50,170 nt of DNA from a bacterium (GTDB lineage: Bacteria; SZUA-79; Acidulodesulfobacterales; Acidulodesulfobacteraceae): positions 1-50,170 of the forward strand of contig DAHVNW010000011.1 in assembly GCA_027319095.1 (NCBI GenBank), read 5' to 3'. Position numbers and translations under genes: made by a program. This document shows positions 1-10,190 of the stretch, in pieces; within the stretch, counting starts at the first letter, position 1, and each line of letters begins with the position of its first letter. The notes below the pieces were generated by a model. The model did not search any database, was not told where the DNA came from, and saw only the letters and a list, made by a program, of their open reading frames with translations.

Positions 1-528
1 TTGCGGATAATTTTTTAACTTGATTTCTTTTCTTATAAATCCGAGAATTTTAACATAAGCATTATATTCTTCGCCGTAAATCTTTTCTAAATCTTCCTTT
101 ATTTTTCTGGCAAGCCGCGGACTTAGACCGCTTGTAAAGATAGCAATATCGAATTCCCCTCTGGAAACAAGAGCCGGAAGCGTAAATGTGCAAAATTCCG
201 GCTTGTCCGCAACATTGATTAAAATATTTTTTTTAACGCATCTTTTAAAAAGACCGCTTTCCATTTTTAGATTTTCTTTTCCTGCGGAAACGGCGCAAAA
301 AACTGCAAACGATCCGTTTTCGTCGCCGGTTTTATATATCCTTTCGTGCCATTCAATTTTACCTTTTCTGACGAATTCTTTTATTTCGCCAGATATTTCG
401 GGAGCGGCCAAAATTATATCGGCTCCTCTTTCTAAAAGCCTTTCGACCTTTCTTGACGCAACGGAACCGCCGCCGATCACAAGCACTCTTTTTCCGGAAA
501 TATTAAGATTAACCGGATAATATTTCAT
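1..528 (-). CDS. Siroheme synthase N-terminal-type protein (precorrin-2 dehydrogenase / sirohydrochlorin ferrochelatase), partial
   Basis: The reverse strand is open from an ATG at 528 to the left edge, so the 3' end is missing and about 176 codons are visible. The start reads MKYYPVNLNISGKRVLVIGG, an N-terminal Rossmann fold with a GGG(S) dinucleotide-binding loop, followed by a conserved INVADKPEFCTFTLPA stretch and a (T)SGLSPRLAR segment. This is the pattern of the CysG N-terminal/Met8p/SirC family, which oxidises precorrin-2 with NAD+ and inserts iron to make siroheme, the cofactor of sulfite and nitrite reductases. The ATG overlaps the stop of the upstream AMMECR1 gene by one base (TAATG), so the two are probably translationally coupled. 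Whether a CysG-like methylase domain follows cannot be seen. Confidence 0.85.
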   Translation of the reverse strand, partial: MKYYPVNLNISGKRVLVIGGGSVASRKVERLLERGADIILAAPEISGEIKEFVRKGKIEWHERIYKTGDENGSFAVFCAVSAGKENLKMESGLFKRCVKKNILINVADKPEFCTFTLPALVSRGEFDIAIFTSGLSPRLARKIKEDLEKIYGEEYNAYVKILGFIRKEIKLKNYPQ

Positions 529-1100
529 TAATCTTCTCCAAATACGATTGCGGAAAATATGCATATATCGGCGTCGTTTTTATAGGCATCGGACGGAAGT
601 CCAGCTTTCATCGAAACTGCCTCCAAAAATCCCTTTTTATCCATATTGCATTCCGTAGCAACCTGCGGAAGCAAAACTCCATGGCACGGGCCTTTCATTA
701 AATATAAGCCGTGCTTTCCTATTTCGATTTTGCTCAAGTCGTCGATCTTTTCGAGCGGCGTCAGAACGGATATTTCTATTTTTATTTTCTGAAGTTCGGC
801 GCCGTTTAACGGCATAAATCTTGGATCGCCGAAAGCCGCTTCTTTTGCCATATTATATACGTTCAAATAAATCGGAATGCCGAAATTAAAATTGCCTATG
901 CACCCCCTCAACTGTTCCCGGCCTGTTTTCAACGTAACGAAAACACCGGCGTTAGCTTTAAGATTATCAGTCAACAAAAAAGACAATTCCTTTGAATTTA
1001 TAAAAATATCTTTATTTTTATTTAATTTATCTTCGATGGACTTCCTTGCTATCTTTAAAAGAGTAGATTTTTCCTCATCAGATAAATTAAAATTTTCCAT
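528..1100 (-). CDS. AMMECR1 domain protein
   Basis: A 190-residue protein of the usual AMMECR1 length. It has the family signature LRGCIGNF near residue 65, followed by the AAFGDPRF region and an EISVLTPLEKI strand, then a KGPCHGVLLPQVA segment. AMMECR1 proteins occur in bacteria and archaea, often next to a Memo-like protein and a radical SAM protein (AmmeMemoRadiSam system), and their chemistry is unsettled. Neither partner is nearby here; the next gene downstream is the siroheme-type dehydrogenase, coupled through a one-base overlap. The family assignment is secure; the function is not known. Confidence 0.88.
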   Translation of the reverse strand: MENFNLSDEEKSTLLKIARKSIEDKLNKNKDIFINSKELSFLLTDNLKANAGVFVTLKTGREQLRGCIGNFNFGIPIYLNVYNMAKEAAFGDPRFMPLNGAELQKIKIEISVLTPLEKIDDLSKIEIGKHGLYLMKGPCHGVLLPQVATECNMDKKGFLEAVSMKAGLPSDAYKNDADICIFSAIVFGED

Positions 1101-1182
1101 ACAATTTGCCTCCCTTTAACCAAAATCCCGATTTATAAACTTATTTTCTGCATAAATGCCACTTCAGCAGGCACAAAAGTTT

Positions 1183-1222
1183 TATTTTTGTAAACGCCTG
1201 CCTCCGTATTTTTGTAAACGCC
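1183..1222. repeat. Two-copy 16-bp direct repeat
   Basis: TATTTTTGTAAACGCC occurs at 1183-1198 and again at 1207-1222, a 24-bp period. It lies in the 140-bp gap between the OsmC gene and the AMMECR1 gene (both minus strand), just downstream of the OsmC stop and within the AMMECR1 promoter side of the gap only if transcription initiates there. No function is evident; it could be a regulator site or a slippage duplication. Confidence 0.5.
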
Positions 1223-1240
1223 GTATATTTTATATCATAT

Positions 1241-1663
1241 TCAACAATTTTCGATTTTATATGACCATTTTATATCGATTCCGTTTTTAAGCATAGCCCA
1301 AACGCTGCAATATTTGTCTTTTGACAACTCTATGGCTCTTTTAACCGCATTTTCGTCGATATTTTCGCCTTTAATTTCATAGATTATAGAAATTTTAGTA
1401 AATACCTTCGGGTGGTTTTCCGCTCTTTCTCCGGTAACTTTTACTTTATAATCTATTATATTCTGCCTCTTTTTTTTTAAAATAGAAACTATATCCATGG
1501 AACTGCATCCCGCAAGCCCGACAAGAACTAAATCCGTGGGCTTCATGCCTTCGTCTCTTCCGCCTGCTTCTTTAGACGTATCGAGTAAAATCTCATAATT
1601 CCTATTCTGGTCTGAATATGCCTTGAACTGCAAATCTTTAAGGTACTCTAATTTAATCCCCAT
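1241..1663 (-). CDS. OsmC family protein
   Basis: A 140-residue protein matching OsmC/YhfA-like proteins in length. The two family cysteines are visible: one in the VGLAGCSSMD helix near residue 53 and one in KDKYCSVWAML near residue 118. They form the peroxidatic/resolving pair that lets OsmC and Ohr proteins reduce hydroperoxides. The second cysteine context (KYCSV) resembles the YhfA branch rather than Ohr. It is a cytosolic protein, probably involved in thiol or peroxide homeostasis. It stands 26 bp downstream of gpsA on the same strand. Confidence 0.87.
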   Translation of the reverse strand: MGIKLEYLKDLQFKAYSDQNRNYEILLDTSKEAGGRDEGMKPTDLVLVGLAGCSSMDIVSILKKKRQNIIDYKVKVTGERAENHPKVFTKISIIYEIKGENIDENAVKRAIELSKDKYCSVWAMLKNGIDIKWSYKIENC

Positions 1664-1689
1664 GGCAATCCTCTTTTTTAATTTTTAGT

Positions 1690-2730
1690 TTATTTTCTAT
1701 CCCCGATAAACTCGTCTTTAATATCTCTTCCCAAAAGTTTAATTATGGCATCAGACGGCTTAAGATTTTCATAAAGAATCGAATATACGACACCGGTTAT
1801 AGGCATATATATATTTTTTTCTTTAGCTATTTCATAAACGGATTTTGTAGTGGCGACACCTTCGGCAACCATTTTCATTCCGTTTAAAATAGAGTTTAAG
1901 CTTTCCCCCTTGCCTATTCTAATTCCAACGGTCCTGTTTCTGCTTAAACCTGACGCCGAGGTAAGCATTAAATCGCCAAGCCCCGAAAGCCCCGTAAAAG
2001 TTTGCCTGTCTGCCCCCATTGCCTCGCCGAATCTTGTAACCTCGACTATTCCACGGGTTAAAAGCGCCGCTCTCGCATTATTGCCAAGACCAAGACCGTC
2101 CGATATGCCAGCGGCAATAGCTATAATATTCTTAAGAGCGCCGCCGAGTTCGACCCCTTTAACGTCGTTTAAAGTATATATTCTGAAATTTAACGCATTT
2201 TTAAAAAAAGATTTTAATTCATTTAAAATTTCATCGTTAAAAGACGCCGCGCATACCGCAGTTGGCAGATACCGCGCAACTTCGGCCGCAAAACTGGGAC
2301 CGCTCAACACGGCATACCTTTCGAGCATAGCATCGCTAAAAACGCTCCCGAAGACTTTGTAGGGCAGTTCCATAGACTCATCTCCCAGCCCCTTTGCCGT
2401 ATTTATAAAGATAAAGCCGGTGAGGTCGAACTTATCCCCGTATTTTTTAATGTCCTCAAGCGTGGTTTTTAAGGCGGCCGAAGGAACTACTAAAAATATA
2501 AAACCGCAATTTTTAAAAATATCCTCGTAGTCATCCGTTACTATTATATTATCGTCTAAATATACACCCTTTAAATAATATTCGTTATATCTTTTTGTTT
2601 TTAATTCCTCCGCAAATTCTTTACTTCGGGATTTTAGATAAACTTTAGGCGCAAATTTTGAAAAGTTTACGGCAAGCGCCGTACCGAAACTTCCCGAACC
2701 TATAATACCGGCAGGCTTTATTTTTTCCAT
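1690..2730 (-). CDS. gpsA: NAD(P)H-dependent glycerol-3-phosphate dehydrogenase
   Basis: A 346-residue protein of the expected length. It reduces dihydroxyacetone phosphate to sn-glycerol 3-phosphate for phospholipid synthesis in the cytosol. The N-terminus has the dinucleotide-binding loop GIIGSGSFGTALA (residues 8-20). Further on are FINTAKGL, LSGPSFAAEV, and the catalytic lysine region VELGGALKNIIAIAAG with the substrate-binding GLGLGNNARAAL segment. The C-terminal helical domain has LSGLGDLMLT. It lies 14 bp downstream of gyrA and may be read from the same transcript. Confidence 0.95.
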   Translation of the reverse strand: MEKIKPAGIIGSGSFGTALAVNFSKFAPKVYLKSRSKEFAEELKTKRYNEYYLKGVYLDDNIIVTDDYEDIFKNCGFIFLVVPSAALKTTLEDIKKYGDKFDLTGFIFINTAKGLGDESMELPYKVFGSVFSDAMLERYAVLSGPSFAAEVARYLPTAVCAASFNDEILNELKSFFKNALNFRIYTLNDVKGVELGGALKNIIAIAAGISDGLGLGNNARAALLTRGIVEVTRFGEAMGADRQTFTGLSGLGDLMLTSASGLSRNRTVGIRIGKGESLNSILNGMKMVAEGVATTKSVYEIAKEKNIYMPITGVVYSILYENLKPSDAIIKLLGRDIKDEFIGDRK

Positions 2731-2744
2731 AAAAATTTCAAAAA

Positions 2745-5162
2745 TTAAATTTCGTTGGACGAAATTGCGGCGCTAACCACTCTTTCGTTTTCGTCCAAAT
2801 TTACTAACTTAACGCCCATGGTATTTCTCCCTATACTTCTTAAATTCGACTCGTTAATGCGAATTATTTTACCGCCGGACGTTATAAGTATTATATCGTT
2901 ATCTCCCGATGCCTTAAGCACCGAAACTACGAAGCCGTTCCTCTGTCCGGTTTTAATAGCAATAATGCCTTTGCCGCCCCTGCCTTGTTTTCTAAACTCG
3001 GTCATTATGGTCTTTTTTCCATAGCCTCTTTCCGTAATAGCTATAAGATAATCGTTTTCTGAAAAAAGCACGTCCATCGAAACCACTTCGTCGTTTTTAG
3101 AAAGTCTTATGCCTCTAACCCCCATTGCGCCCCTGCCGAGAGTTCTAAAATCTTCGATACCGGCGCAAAGCGATTTCCCCGTCTTGGTAGCTATCACCAA
3201 AAGCTGATTTTTAACCCCGTTATCCACAATCCGGGTGTTTATAACCTCATCGCCTTCTTTAAGTTTTATTGCTATCAAACCTTTTTTCCTGATATTCGCA
3301 AACTTGTCCAAAGAAGTTTTTATAATCTGTCCGCTTTTTGTCGAGATAAAAATAGAGTAATTTTTATCAAAATTTTCAACTGGGAGCACTGACGATATAG
3401 TCTCTTTTTCCTTTAAATCGAGCAGGTTTATTATCGGCTTTCCTTTTGATGTTTTAAGGGTTTCCGGGATACCATAAACGTTTAATTTATAAGCGTTTCC
3501 AAAATTTGTTATAAATAAAATATTGTCGTGGGTATTAGCGCAAAAAGAATTTGCTACGAAGTCTTCTTCTTTTGATTTAATGCCGGTCTGACCCTTGCCG
3601 CCTCTATTTTGCGCTTTAAACGTGGCAAGCTTTGTCCGTTTGATATACCCGTTTTCGGTAACCATGACTATCATAGCTTCGTTGGGGATTAAATCCGTCA
3701 ATACAGTCTCGTTTTCTTCCTGCACTATTTCGGTTTTTCTTTCGTCGCCGAATTTATCCCTGATAAGTTTAAGCTCTTCTTTTATTACATTTTTTATGAG
3801 GATCTCGCTGCCGAGCAGTTCCCTGAGTTTTTTCACTTTATCGAGTATTTCTTCATATTCCTTAATAATGCGTTCTCTTTCCAAATTAGTAATTTTTTCC
3901 AATTTTAAATCGAGAACGGCGCGGGACTGAATATCGGAAAAACTAAATCTTTCCATCAACTTTTCTTTAGCCGCGGCGGGCGATGCCGATTTTTTAATCA
4001 ATTCTATAACTTCGTCGATATTTTGAGCGACTATTTTTAACGCTTCCAATATATGAAGCCGGGCTTCGGCTTTTTTAAGCTCGAATAGCGTTCTTTTAAT
4101 AACGACTTCCTTTCTGAAATCGACGAAAAGGGAGAGTATGTCTTTAAGGTTTAATACCTTAGGCTGATTATTAACTATGGCAAGAAAAATTACGCCGAAA
4201 GTTTCTTCGAGCTGAGTATGCTTAAATAAATTATTTATAACTACCGTTTCGTTTGCATCTCTTTTTAGTTCTATTACCACCCTTAATCCTTCTCTGTCGG
4301 ATTCATCGCGAAGGTCGGATATACCCTCTATTTTTTTCTCCTTGACGAGCTCGGCAATTCTTTCGAGTATTTTAGACTTGTTGACCTGATATGGTATTTC
4401 GGTTATTATTATTTTTGCCTTTTCGAAGTGATATCTTGCCCTTACTTTAACCAGACCCCGTCCGGTATTGAAATAATTATTTATTCCGGAATAACCGTAA
4501 ATAATTCCGCCGGTAGGAAAATCTGGTCCTTTTATTATAGATTTTAATTCGTCTATACCGCATTCGGAATTATCGATAAAGAAAAGCGTCGCGTTTATAG
4601 CTTCGGTAAGATTATGCGGAGGAATATTGGAAGACATTCCTACGGCTATGCCGGACGAGCCGTTCACTAAAAGATTGGGAAACTTGGCCGGCAAAACGAC
4701 AGGTTCCTGAAGCGAACCGTCATAATTCGGCATCCAATCCACCGTTTCAAAATCGATATCGTCTAACAAAAACGACGAAAGCTTAGTCATTCTAATTTCC
4801 GTATATCTCATAGCAGCAGGCGGGTCTCCGTCTATGGATCCAAAATTTCCCTGACCGTCCACAAGAGGGTATCTTAAAGAAAAATCCTGTGCCATTCTCA
4901 CAATCGAATCGTAAACGGCCGCATCGCCGTGAGGATGATATTTGCCTATAACGTCGCCGACGATTCTTGCAGACTTTTTGTATGGCTTATTAAAATCGTT
5001 GCCTATTTCGTTCATGGCAAAAAGGATTCTCCTGTGGACGGGCTTTAATCCGTCTTTTACCTCAGGAAGAGCCCTGCCTATGATAACGCTCATCGCATAA
5101 TCCAAATACGACTGCTTCATCTCGTCTTCGATATTGATATTGATAATGCTCTTCTGGTCCAA
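2745..5162 (-). CDS. gyrA: DNA gyrase subunit A
   Basis: An 805-residue breakage-reunion subunit of gyrase. The catalytic tyrosine is Y120 in [12 protein letters not shown]. The quinolone-contact region reads [13 protein letters not shown], so an alanine (about residue 81) occupies the position of E. coli Ser83. This occurs naturally in some lineages and is linked to lower quinolone sensitivity. The C-terminal half has the six-bladed DNA-wrapping domain, with a GyrA-box-like QNRGGKG that differs by one residue from the canonical QRRGGKG. Translation starts at a TTG (5160-5162) preceded by a GGGAGAAG ribosome site; no better ATG exists upstream. gyrB lies 20 kb away, beside dnaN. Confidence 0.97.
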   Translation of the reverse strand: MDQKSIININIEDEMKQSYLDYAMSVIIGRALPEVKDGLKPVHRRILFAMNEIGNDFNKPYKKSARIVGDVIGKYHPHGDAAVYDSIVRMAQDFSLRYPLVDGQGNFGSIDGDPPAAMRYTEIRMTKLSSFLLDDIDFETVDWMPNYDGSLQEPVVLPAKFPNLLVNGSSGIAVGMSSNIPPHNLTEAINATLFFIDNSECGIDELKSIIKGPDFPTGGIIYGYSGINNYFNTGRGLVKVRARYHFEKAKIIITEIPYQVNKSKILERIAELVKEKKIEGISDLRDESDREGLRVVIELKRDANETVVINNLFKHTQLEETFGVIFLAIVNNQPKVLNLKDILSLFVDFRKEVVIKRTLFELKKAEARLHILEALKIVAQNIDEVIELIKKSASPAAAKEKLMERFSFSDIQSRAVLDLKLEKITNLERERIIKEYEEILDKVKKLRELLGSEILIKNVIKEELKLIRDKFGDERKTEIVQEENETVLTDLIPNEAMIVMVTENGYIKRTKLATFKAQNRGGKGQTGIKSKEEDFVANSFCANTHDNILFITNFGNAYKLNVYGIPETLKTSKGKPIINLLDLKEKETISSVLPVENFDKNYSIFISTKSGQIIKTSLDKFANIRKKGLIAIKLKEGDEVINTRIVDNGVKNQLLVIATKTGKSLCAGIEDFRTLGRGAMGVRGIRLSKNDEVVSMDVLFSENDYLIAITERGYGKKTIMTEFRKQGRGGKGIIAIKTGQRNGFVVSVLKASGDNDIILITSGGKIIRINESNLRSIGRNTMGVKLVNLDENERVVSAAISSNEI

Positions 5163-5225
5163 ATTTCTTCTCCCGTCTAATTTTGTATTGTTAATGATTA
5201 AACTAAATATCTGCCGTTATATATA

Positions 5226-6275
5226 TTACCCGCCTATGCTGTTCATAAAATCGTTAGCATCGTTACCGCATAAGGACGGTTCTACTTTCTTTGCCTTTTC
5301 GTTAAAATTATGCTTTAAACGTTTTAACCTGACAATATCCGAAATTTTTTCAAAAACGGCGTCGTCGTCTTTTTCTTTCAAGATATCTTTTATATTATAT
5401 TCGTTATCGTAAAAAAGACATAGCCTTAAATTGCCTGAAGCAGTAAGTCTAAGCCTGTTGCAGTCCCCGCAAAAATGCTCTGATAACGGGCTGATAAATC
5501 CTATAAGAGACCTGCCGTCTTTAAAGCCGAACAAGCGGCTTACACCGTCATAGGCGGAAGTTTTGCCGGCTAAACCGGCATCGCTGTTGTTCCTTTCGCC
5601 GCAAACAGGGCTAAAATCGGAAAATTTAGACTTGATTTTTTCTTCTATTTCTTTTGACGATATAGCATCGGCGATATTTCCGCCTATGGGCATATATTCT
5701 ATGAACCTTAAATTAAGTTCATATTTTTTGGCAAAATCGACAAAATCTATTATTTCGTCGTCGTTTATGCCTTTAATTAAAACGGTATTTATTTTTACCG
5801 GATTAAAACCGGTTTGTCTTGCGATTTCTATACTACTTAAAACATCCCTTAAGGTTCCGCCCCTTGTTATATAGCGAAATCTTTCTTCTTTTAAAGAATC
5901 CAGGCTGATATTGATTCTTTTTAATCCCGAATTATAAAGTTCCTCGGCATATTTTTCAAAAAGGGTGCCGTTAGTCGTCATAGAAATATCTCTGACCATC
6001 TCTATTCGGCTAATTTTTTTTATGAATCCGGTCAACCCTTTCCTCACTAAAGGCTCTCCGCCCGTTATTCTTATTTTACTGACTCCATGTTTCGAAAGAA
6101 TATCGACAAGCCTTAAAATATCTTCGTAGCAAATTATATTGTAGTGGTTTAAACGATATACGCCGGATTCGGGCATACAGTAAACACATCTTAAATTACA
6201 CCTGTCAGTTACGCTTATTCTCAGGTATGTTATCCGTCTTCCGAAACCGTCTGTTAAAGGTTTTAATTTATACAT
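5226..6275 (-). CDS. moaA: GTP 3',8-cyclase (molybdenum cofactor biosynthesis)
   Basis: A 349-residue radical SAM enzyme that converts GTP to 3',8-cyclo-GTP, the first step of molybdopterin synthesis. The N-terminal S-adenosylmethionine cluster motif is CNLRCVYC (about residues 26-33). The second, C-terminal cluster is formed by CGDCNR and the later cysteine in NLRLCLF. The protein ends in the conserved GG tail (SIGG). It provides cofactor for enzymes such as the molybdopterin oxidoreductase at 36.5 kb. Its ATG is 13 bp from the PBP1a stop. Confidence 0.95.
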   Translation of the reverse strand: MYKLKPLTDGFGRRITYLRISVTDRCNLRCVYCMPESGVYRLNHYNIICYEDILRLVDILSKHGVSKIRITGGEPLVRKGLTGFIKKISRIEMVRDISMTTNGTLFEKYAEELYNSGLKRINISLDSLKEERFRYITRGGTLRDVLSSIEIARQTGFNPVKINTVLIKGINDDEIIDFVDFAKKYELNLRFIEYMPIGGNIADAISSKEIEEKIKSKFSDFSPVCGERNNSDAGLAGKTSAYDGVSRLFGFKDGRSLIGFISPLSEHFCGDCNRLRLTASGNLRLCLFYDNEYNIKDILKEKDDDAVFEKISDIVRLKRLKHNFNEKAKKVEPSLCGNDANDFMNSIGG

Positions 6276-6287
6276 GTATTGCTTATC

Positions 6288-8672
6288 CTAAAATAATCCG
6301 AAGAAAGACTGCGGATTTTTAATCTTTTTTTTCTTTTTGACGCTTGTAGGTTCAGTTCCTGCAACGTAAGGCATGAGCACCGGATCCTTATAGCCTGAAT
6401 CCGCAATCAAACCGGTATGCGGATTAATTTCGGCAAAAACTATGTCTTTAGGTATTTTAAAAGCAGCAGGGGGATATATTTTAAGCGCTTTGGACATATA
6501 AGAATCCCAAATCGGGGCTGCGGTGATAGCTCCCACCATGAATCTGCCCATAGAGTGAAAATCGTCTAAACCAGTCCACACGCCGGTTACCAGAGAAGAA
6601 GTATATCCCATAAAAACGCCGTCTCTATACTGGCTCGACGAACCGGTTTTTCCGGCCACGTAAGGAGTAATTTTTCTTATGTTTAAAATTGTAACTCCGG
6701 TACCGTTGGTGATTACTCTTTCTAACATGTTAGTCAATACGTAGGCGACCTGAGGAGATAAAATTTTTTTGCATTCCGGTTTATAGCGATAAATCTTTTT
6801 GCCGCCTGGCGTTAATATCTTCAAGATAAAAACAGGCTTGCATTCTTTTCCTCCGTTTGCAAAAGTCGTATAAGCATCGGTTAAGTCTATTAATCTTATG
6901 CTAGACGACCCCAGCGCCATCGTTAAATTTCTGACAACGTGATGTATGCCCATTTCGTTGGCTAAATGAACCACTTTATTTATGCCTACCTTTTTAAGCA
7001 GCTTTACGGCAACGACGTCGATAGAATGTGCAAGGCCTATTAAAAGCGTGGTAGGTCCGGTAAATCTTCTCGAAAAATTATGAGGTTTGTAATATTTTCC
7101 GGGAACTCCGGTAGGATATATTACGGGAGTATTATTGATAATCGACGAAGGCGTATAGCCAAGCGTTAAGGCCTCTGCATAAACTATAGGCTTAAAGGCC
7201 GAACCAGTCTGCCTTTTCGCATAAAGAGCCCTATTAAACTGCGTCTGATTAAAATTAATTCCTCCGACCATCGCCCGAACGTAGCCGTTTTTAGGGCTAA
7301 TAGAGATCAGCGCCCCTTCTATTACGTCTTTTTCCTCTAAAGAAAAAACTGGAACCCGGTTTTTACCGTAACCGTCGAATTTGACCAATATTTCGTATCC
7401 GGGTTTTAAAACCTGATTAACGCTATTAACAGTTCTATATGCAAAATAAACATAGCGTTGAAAATGCGACGCCCATCTCATATTCGATATTGGCAATATG
7501 CCCCTGAATTTACCAACGGAAACGTAAGCCGCCTGTCCGCTTTTAGAAATTCCAGTAACTAAACCCTTATAAATGCTTCCTTTATATAAATAATTTATGC
7601 GGCTTTTTTCATCGCCGATTTTATGCAGCATATCCGAATAACTTAGTTTCTCCAAAGGTCCGGCGTAACCGTATTCGTGGGAAAGTTTAACTAATCCTTT
7701 TTTTACCGCTTTATCGGCATATTCCTGCACCCTTGCGCTTAAAGCCGCGTATATCTTAAGGCCGCCTTCTTTATATACGGCCTTGCCGTATTTATTTATA
7801 ACTTCCTGTTTGATGAAGGCAAGATAATAAGGTGCCACGCCGTAATACTTAAAAAAATTCCTAAACACGAGTTTCGCGCCGTAAGCTTTTTTAGCCTGCG
7901 CCTGAGTTATAAAACCGTCGTTTGCCATCTGCTCCAAAACGTATTTTTGCCTTCTTTTCGCATCCTTGTAATGCTCATAAGGGTCTAAAAACGACGGCGC
8001 CTGAGGAAGCCCGCCAAGCATAGCGGCTTCGGACAGGGTTAATTTCCATACCGGAACTCCGAAATACGTCAGGGAAGCCGCCTGTATTCCGTATGCATTA
8101 TTTCCGAGATAAATCTGGTTTAAATAAATGTCTAAAATATCGTTTTTAGATAAATTATCAGCAATTTTATACGCTAAAATTGCTTCCCTCAATTTCCATA
8201 TATAAGTCCTTTCGTAAGGAACAAGCAATGTTTTTGCTACCTGCTGGGTTATCGTCGAACCGCCTTCTAATATATGCCCAGCCATAAGATTAACTATAAA
8301 AGCCCTTGCTATAGCCTTATAATCGAGGGGGCCCTGGTTATAAAAATTTTTGTCCTCGGCGGCTAAAAAAGCCTCCCTAACACGCAAAGGAATATCGGCG
8401 AAGGAAACTACTTCCCTGTTTACCGATCCCAAATAACCGACAAGTTTGCCGCTGGACGAATAAACGTAATTAACCTCTTTGGGATGGTAATCCTTAAGAG
8501 AAACTATATTGGGAACTGAATAAGCCAGAAGAAAATATAATACGGCAAGTATAATTACAGGGGTAAAAATTATAATCAAAAACGAAATTATAAGCGTTTT
8601 TACTAATTTTCCCTTTCTTTTTTGCGATTTTTCAGTCTTTTTTTTATTTTCTATTTTTCCGTTTGCCGCCAT
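6288..8672 (-). CDS. mrcA: Penicillin-binding protein 1A (bifunctional peptidoglycan synthase)
   Basis: A 794-residue class A PBP that polymerises and crosslinks peptidoglycan in the periplasm. There is a lysine-rich cytosolic start, one membrane anchor (about residues 25-50), then the glycosyltransferase domain with the catalytic glutamate in FLAAEDKNFY and the GGSTITQQVAK motif. An OB-like insert follows, and the transpeptidase domain has the active-site serine in RQTGSAFKP and KTGSS. The second motif, usually SxN, reads SID in GLAHSIDVVAVKL, an Asp-for-Asn change. Immediately upstream on the same strand is a periplasmic-binding-fold protein that could be its activator. Confidence 0.94.
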   Translation of the reverse strand: MAANGKIENKKKTEKSQKRKGKLVKTLIISFLIIIFTPVIILAVLYFLLAYSVPNIVSLKDYHPKEVNYVYSSSGKLVGYLGSVNREVVSFADIPLRVREAFLAAEDKNFYNQGPLDYKAIARAFIVNLMAGHILEGGSTITQQVAKTLLVPYERTYIWKLREAILAYKIADNLSKNDILDIYLNQIYLGNNAYGIQAASLTYFGVPVWKLTLSEAAMLGGLPQAPSFLDPYEHYKDAKRRQKYVLEQMANDGFITQAQAKKAYGAKLVFRNFFKYYGVAPYYLAFIKQEVINKYGKAVYKEGGLKIYAALSARVQEYADKAVKKGLVKLSHEYGYAGPLEKLSYSDMLHKIGDEKSRINYLYKGSIYKGLVTGISKSGQAAYVSVGKFRGILPISNMRWASHFQRYVYFAYRTVNSVNQVLKPGYEILVKFDGYGKNRVPVFSLEEKDVIEGALISISPKNGYVRAMVGGINFNQTQFNRALYAKRQTGSAFKPIVYAEALTLGYTPSSIINNTPVIYPTGVPGKYYKPHNFSRRFTGPTTLLIGLAHSIDVVAVKLLKKVGINKVVHLANEMGIHHVVRNLTMALGSSSIRLIDLTDAYTTFANGGKECKPVFILKILTPGGKKIYRYKPECKKILSPQVAYVLTNMLERVITNGTGVTILNIRKITPYVAGKTGSSSQYRDGVFMGYTSSLVTGVWTGLDDFHSMGRFMVGAITAAPIWDSYMSKALKIYPPAAFKIPKDIVFAEINPHTGLIADSGYKDPVLMPYVAGTEPTSVKKKKKIKNPQSFFGLF

Positions 8673-8824
8673 AAGATAAGTAAGTCGATGAACTAAAAAT
8701 TAAATTTTATATACTTTTTCATTATACAATATTAATCGGAACTTTAAAAGTTTTAGGCGTTTAATGCAGTTATTCAGAGGAAATACATTTTAGAAAGATT
8801 AAAACGGCCATCGATTTAAAACGG

Positions 8825-10078
8825 CTAAAAAGGACTGCGTAAAATATAAATTTTATGGTTTTTATATTTAAATAAATAAAGCGGCTTTTTAAATCTTTTT
8901 CCAGTTAATTTGCTAATTCCGCATACTCCTTTATATGATTTAACCGATAAAATGGCCTTATAGAATTTTGTTTCGCCTTTATTATTATTCATATTTTCGG
9001 CAGCTTTAATTAATATCCCGCCTATATCGTATCCTTCCGCGCTAAGGATATTAGGCATCTTTCCGTAATTTTTTTTATACGAAGAACTGAATTTTTTAAC
9101 GATTTTATTATCGTCGTGCTTAAAAAATCCATTGGGAAAGATTGCGTTTTGCATATAAAATCCGTATTTTTCTATAAAAGACCTTGAATCCAAAGAACTT
9201 AACCCTAAAATAGGAAATCCGGTAATATTGTAATAAGCAAGCTGCGTTAAAATCAATTCGAGTTTGGAAGGACTACCGATTACAAAAAGGCCGTCGAATG
9301 GTATTTCCGGCCTCAACCCCGTTATCCCGTGCATAAGATCGTATTTGGTAATACCGAGCTGCGATTTTTCCGCCTGCGAAACAAACGTATTGCCAATGCC
9401 TTTAAACTTAACCAACGAATCGAAGTTATCGAAAAAATCAACGGTTCTGCCGCTATATGCCGTTGTGTTTATAACATTTATGCCGTATTGTTTGGCAAAT
9501 AAACTTATAAAGGATAAAATTTTTAAACCGTAGCCGGAGTCTGGATATATTGCGGAAACCTTATTAATGCCGGCATAGCCGGCATATTTCATCTCGGCTT
9601 TTATCTCCTGCTTTAAGGTCATGCCGTAACTGAAAAAAAACGGGGAAAAATCTTTTTGAGGAACAACCGGCGAAGGAGTAATTACCGGTATTTTATATTT
9701 AAGCGAATATGAAGAAAAATACTTCAGCTGGCCTTCGAAAATAGGGCCTATGACGGCACTTATCTTTTTTTTAGACAAGGAACCGAACATGTAACCTATT
9801 GTTTTTCCGCCGGCATGGACAGGCAAATTTATAATTATATATTTTATTTTTGAACCGCGCCGTTTATCTATGCTCAGCAGAAGTCCGTTTATAAACTGCT
9901 TTCCGAAAAAAGCATATCGTCCCCGCGTCGGAAGCGCCAAAGCGATTCTTACTTCATTGCCATTTGCCGAAATATTTTTGCTTCCGCCTGTCGTTTTCGC
10001 ACCCGGCGATAAAGGATGCCATAAAAAAATAAATAAAAATACGATAAACGCAAAATAAATTTTAAGGCTTTTTTTCAT
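8825..10078 (-). CDS. Secreted periplasmic-binding-fold protein (type 1), possible PBP activator
   Basis: A 417-residue protein with a clear signal peptide (Lys-Lys, then a hydrophobic run to about residue 25). The body resembles Leu/Ile/Val-type periplasmic binding proteins: EVRIALALPTRGRYAFFGKQ at the start of the domain, AVIGPIFEG, IPVITPSP, and a C-terminal SAEGYDIGGILIKAA. No lipobox cysteine is visible. There are no ABC permease or ATPase genes nearby; instead the next gene downstream is PBP1a. The C-terminal domain of LpoA, the PBP1A activator of gammaproteobacteria, has this same fold. A role as a PBP1a partner is therefore an inference from fold plus context; an orphan ligand-binding protein is the alternative. 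Confidence 0.75.
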   Translation of the reverse strand: MKKSLKIYFAFIVFLFIFLWHPLSPGAKTTGGSKNISANGNEVRIALALPTRGRYAFFGKQFINGLLLSIDKRRGSKIKYIIINLPVHAGGKTIGYMFGSLSKKKISAVIGPIFEGQLKYFSSYSLKYKIPVITPSPVVPQKDFSPFFFSYGMTLKQEIKAEMKYAGYAGINKVSAIYPDSGYGLKILSFISLFAKQYGINVINTTAYSGRTVDFFDNFDSLVKFKGIGNTFVSQAEKSQLGITKYDLMHGITGLRPEIPFDGLFVIGSPSKLELILTQLAYYNITGFPILGLSSLDSRSFIEKYGFYMQNAIFPNGFFKHDDNKIVKKFSSSYKKNYGKMPNILSAEGYDIGGILIKAAENMNNNKGETKFYKAILSVKSYKGVCGISKLTGKRFKKPLYLFKYKNHKIYILRSPF

Positions 10079-10190
10079 AATACAAATTTAGTTATACTTC
10101 TATATATACAACTTATCTTCCAAACAGTCAATTTATTTGTTTGTAAATTAACTATTTTATTTTTTTAAATTTTATTTTATTATTATTTTT

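Noticed and set aside
1183-1222. Possible CRISPR-like repeat
   Set aside because: Only two copies with an 8-bp gap between them; no array, no cas genes.
1850-2362. Long open frame on the plus strand opposite gpsA
   Set aside because: It is antisense to a strongly conserved gene; the product is low-complexity and matches no family.
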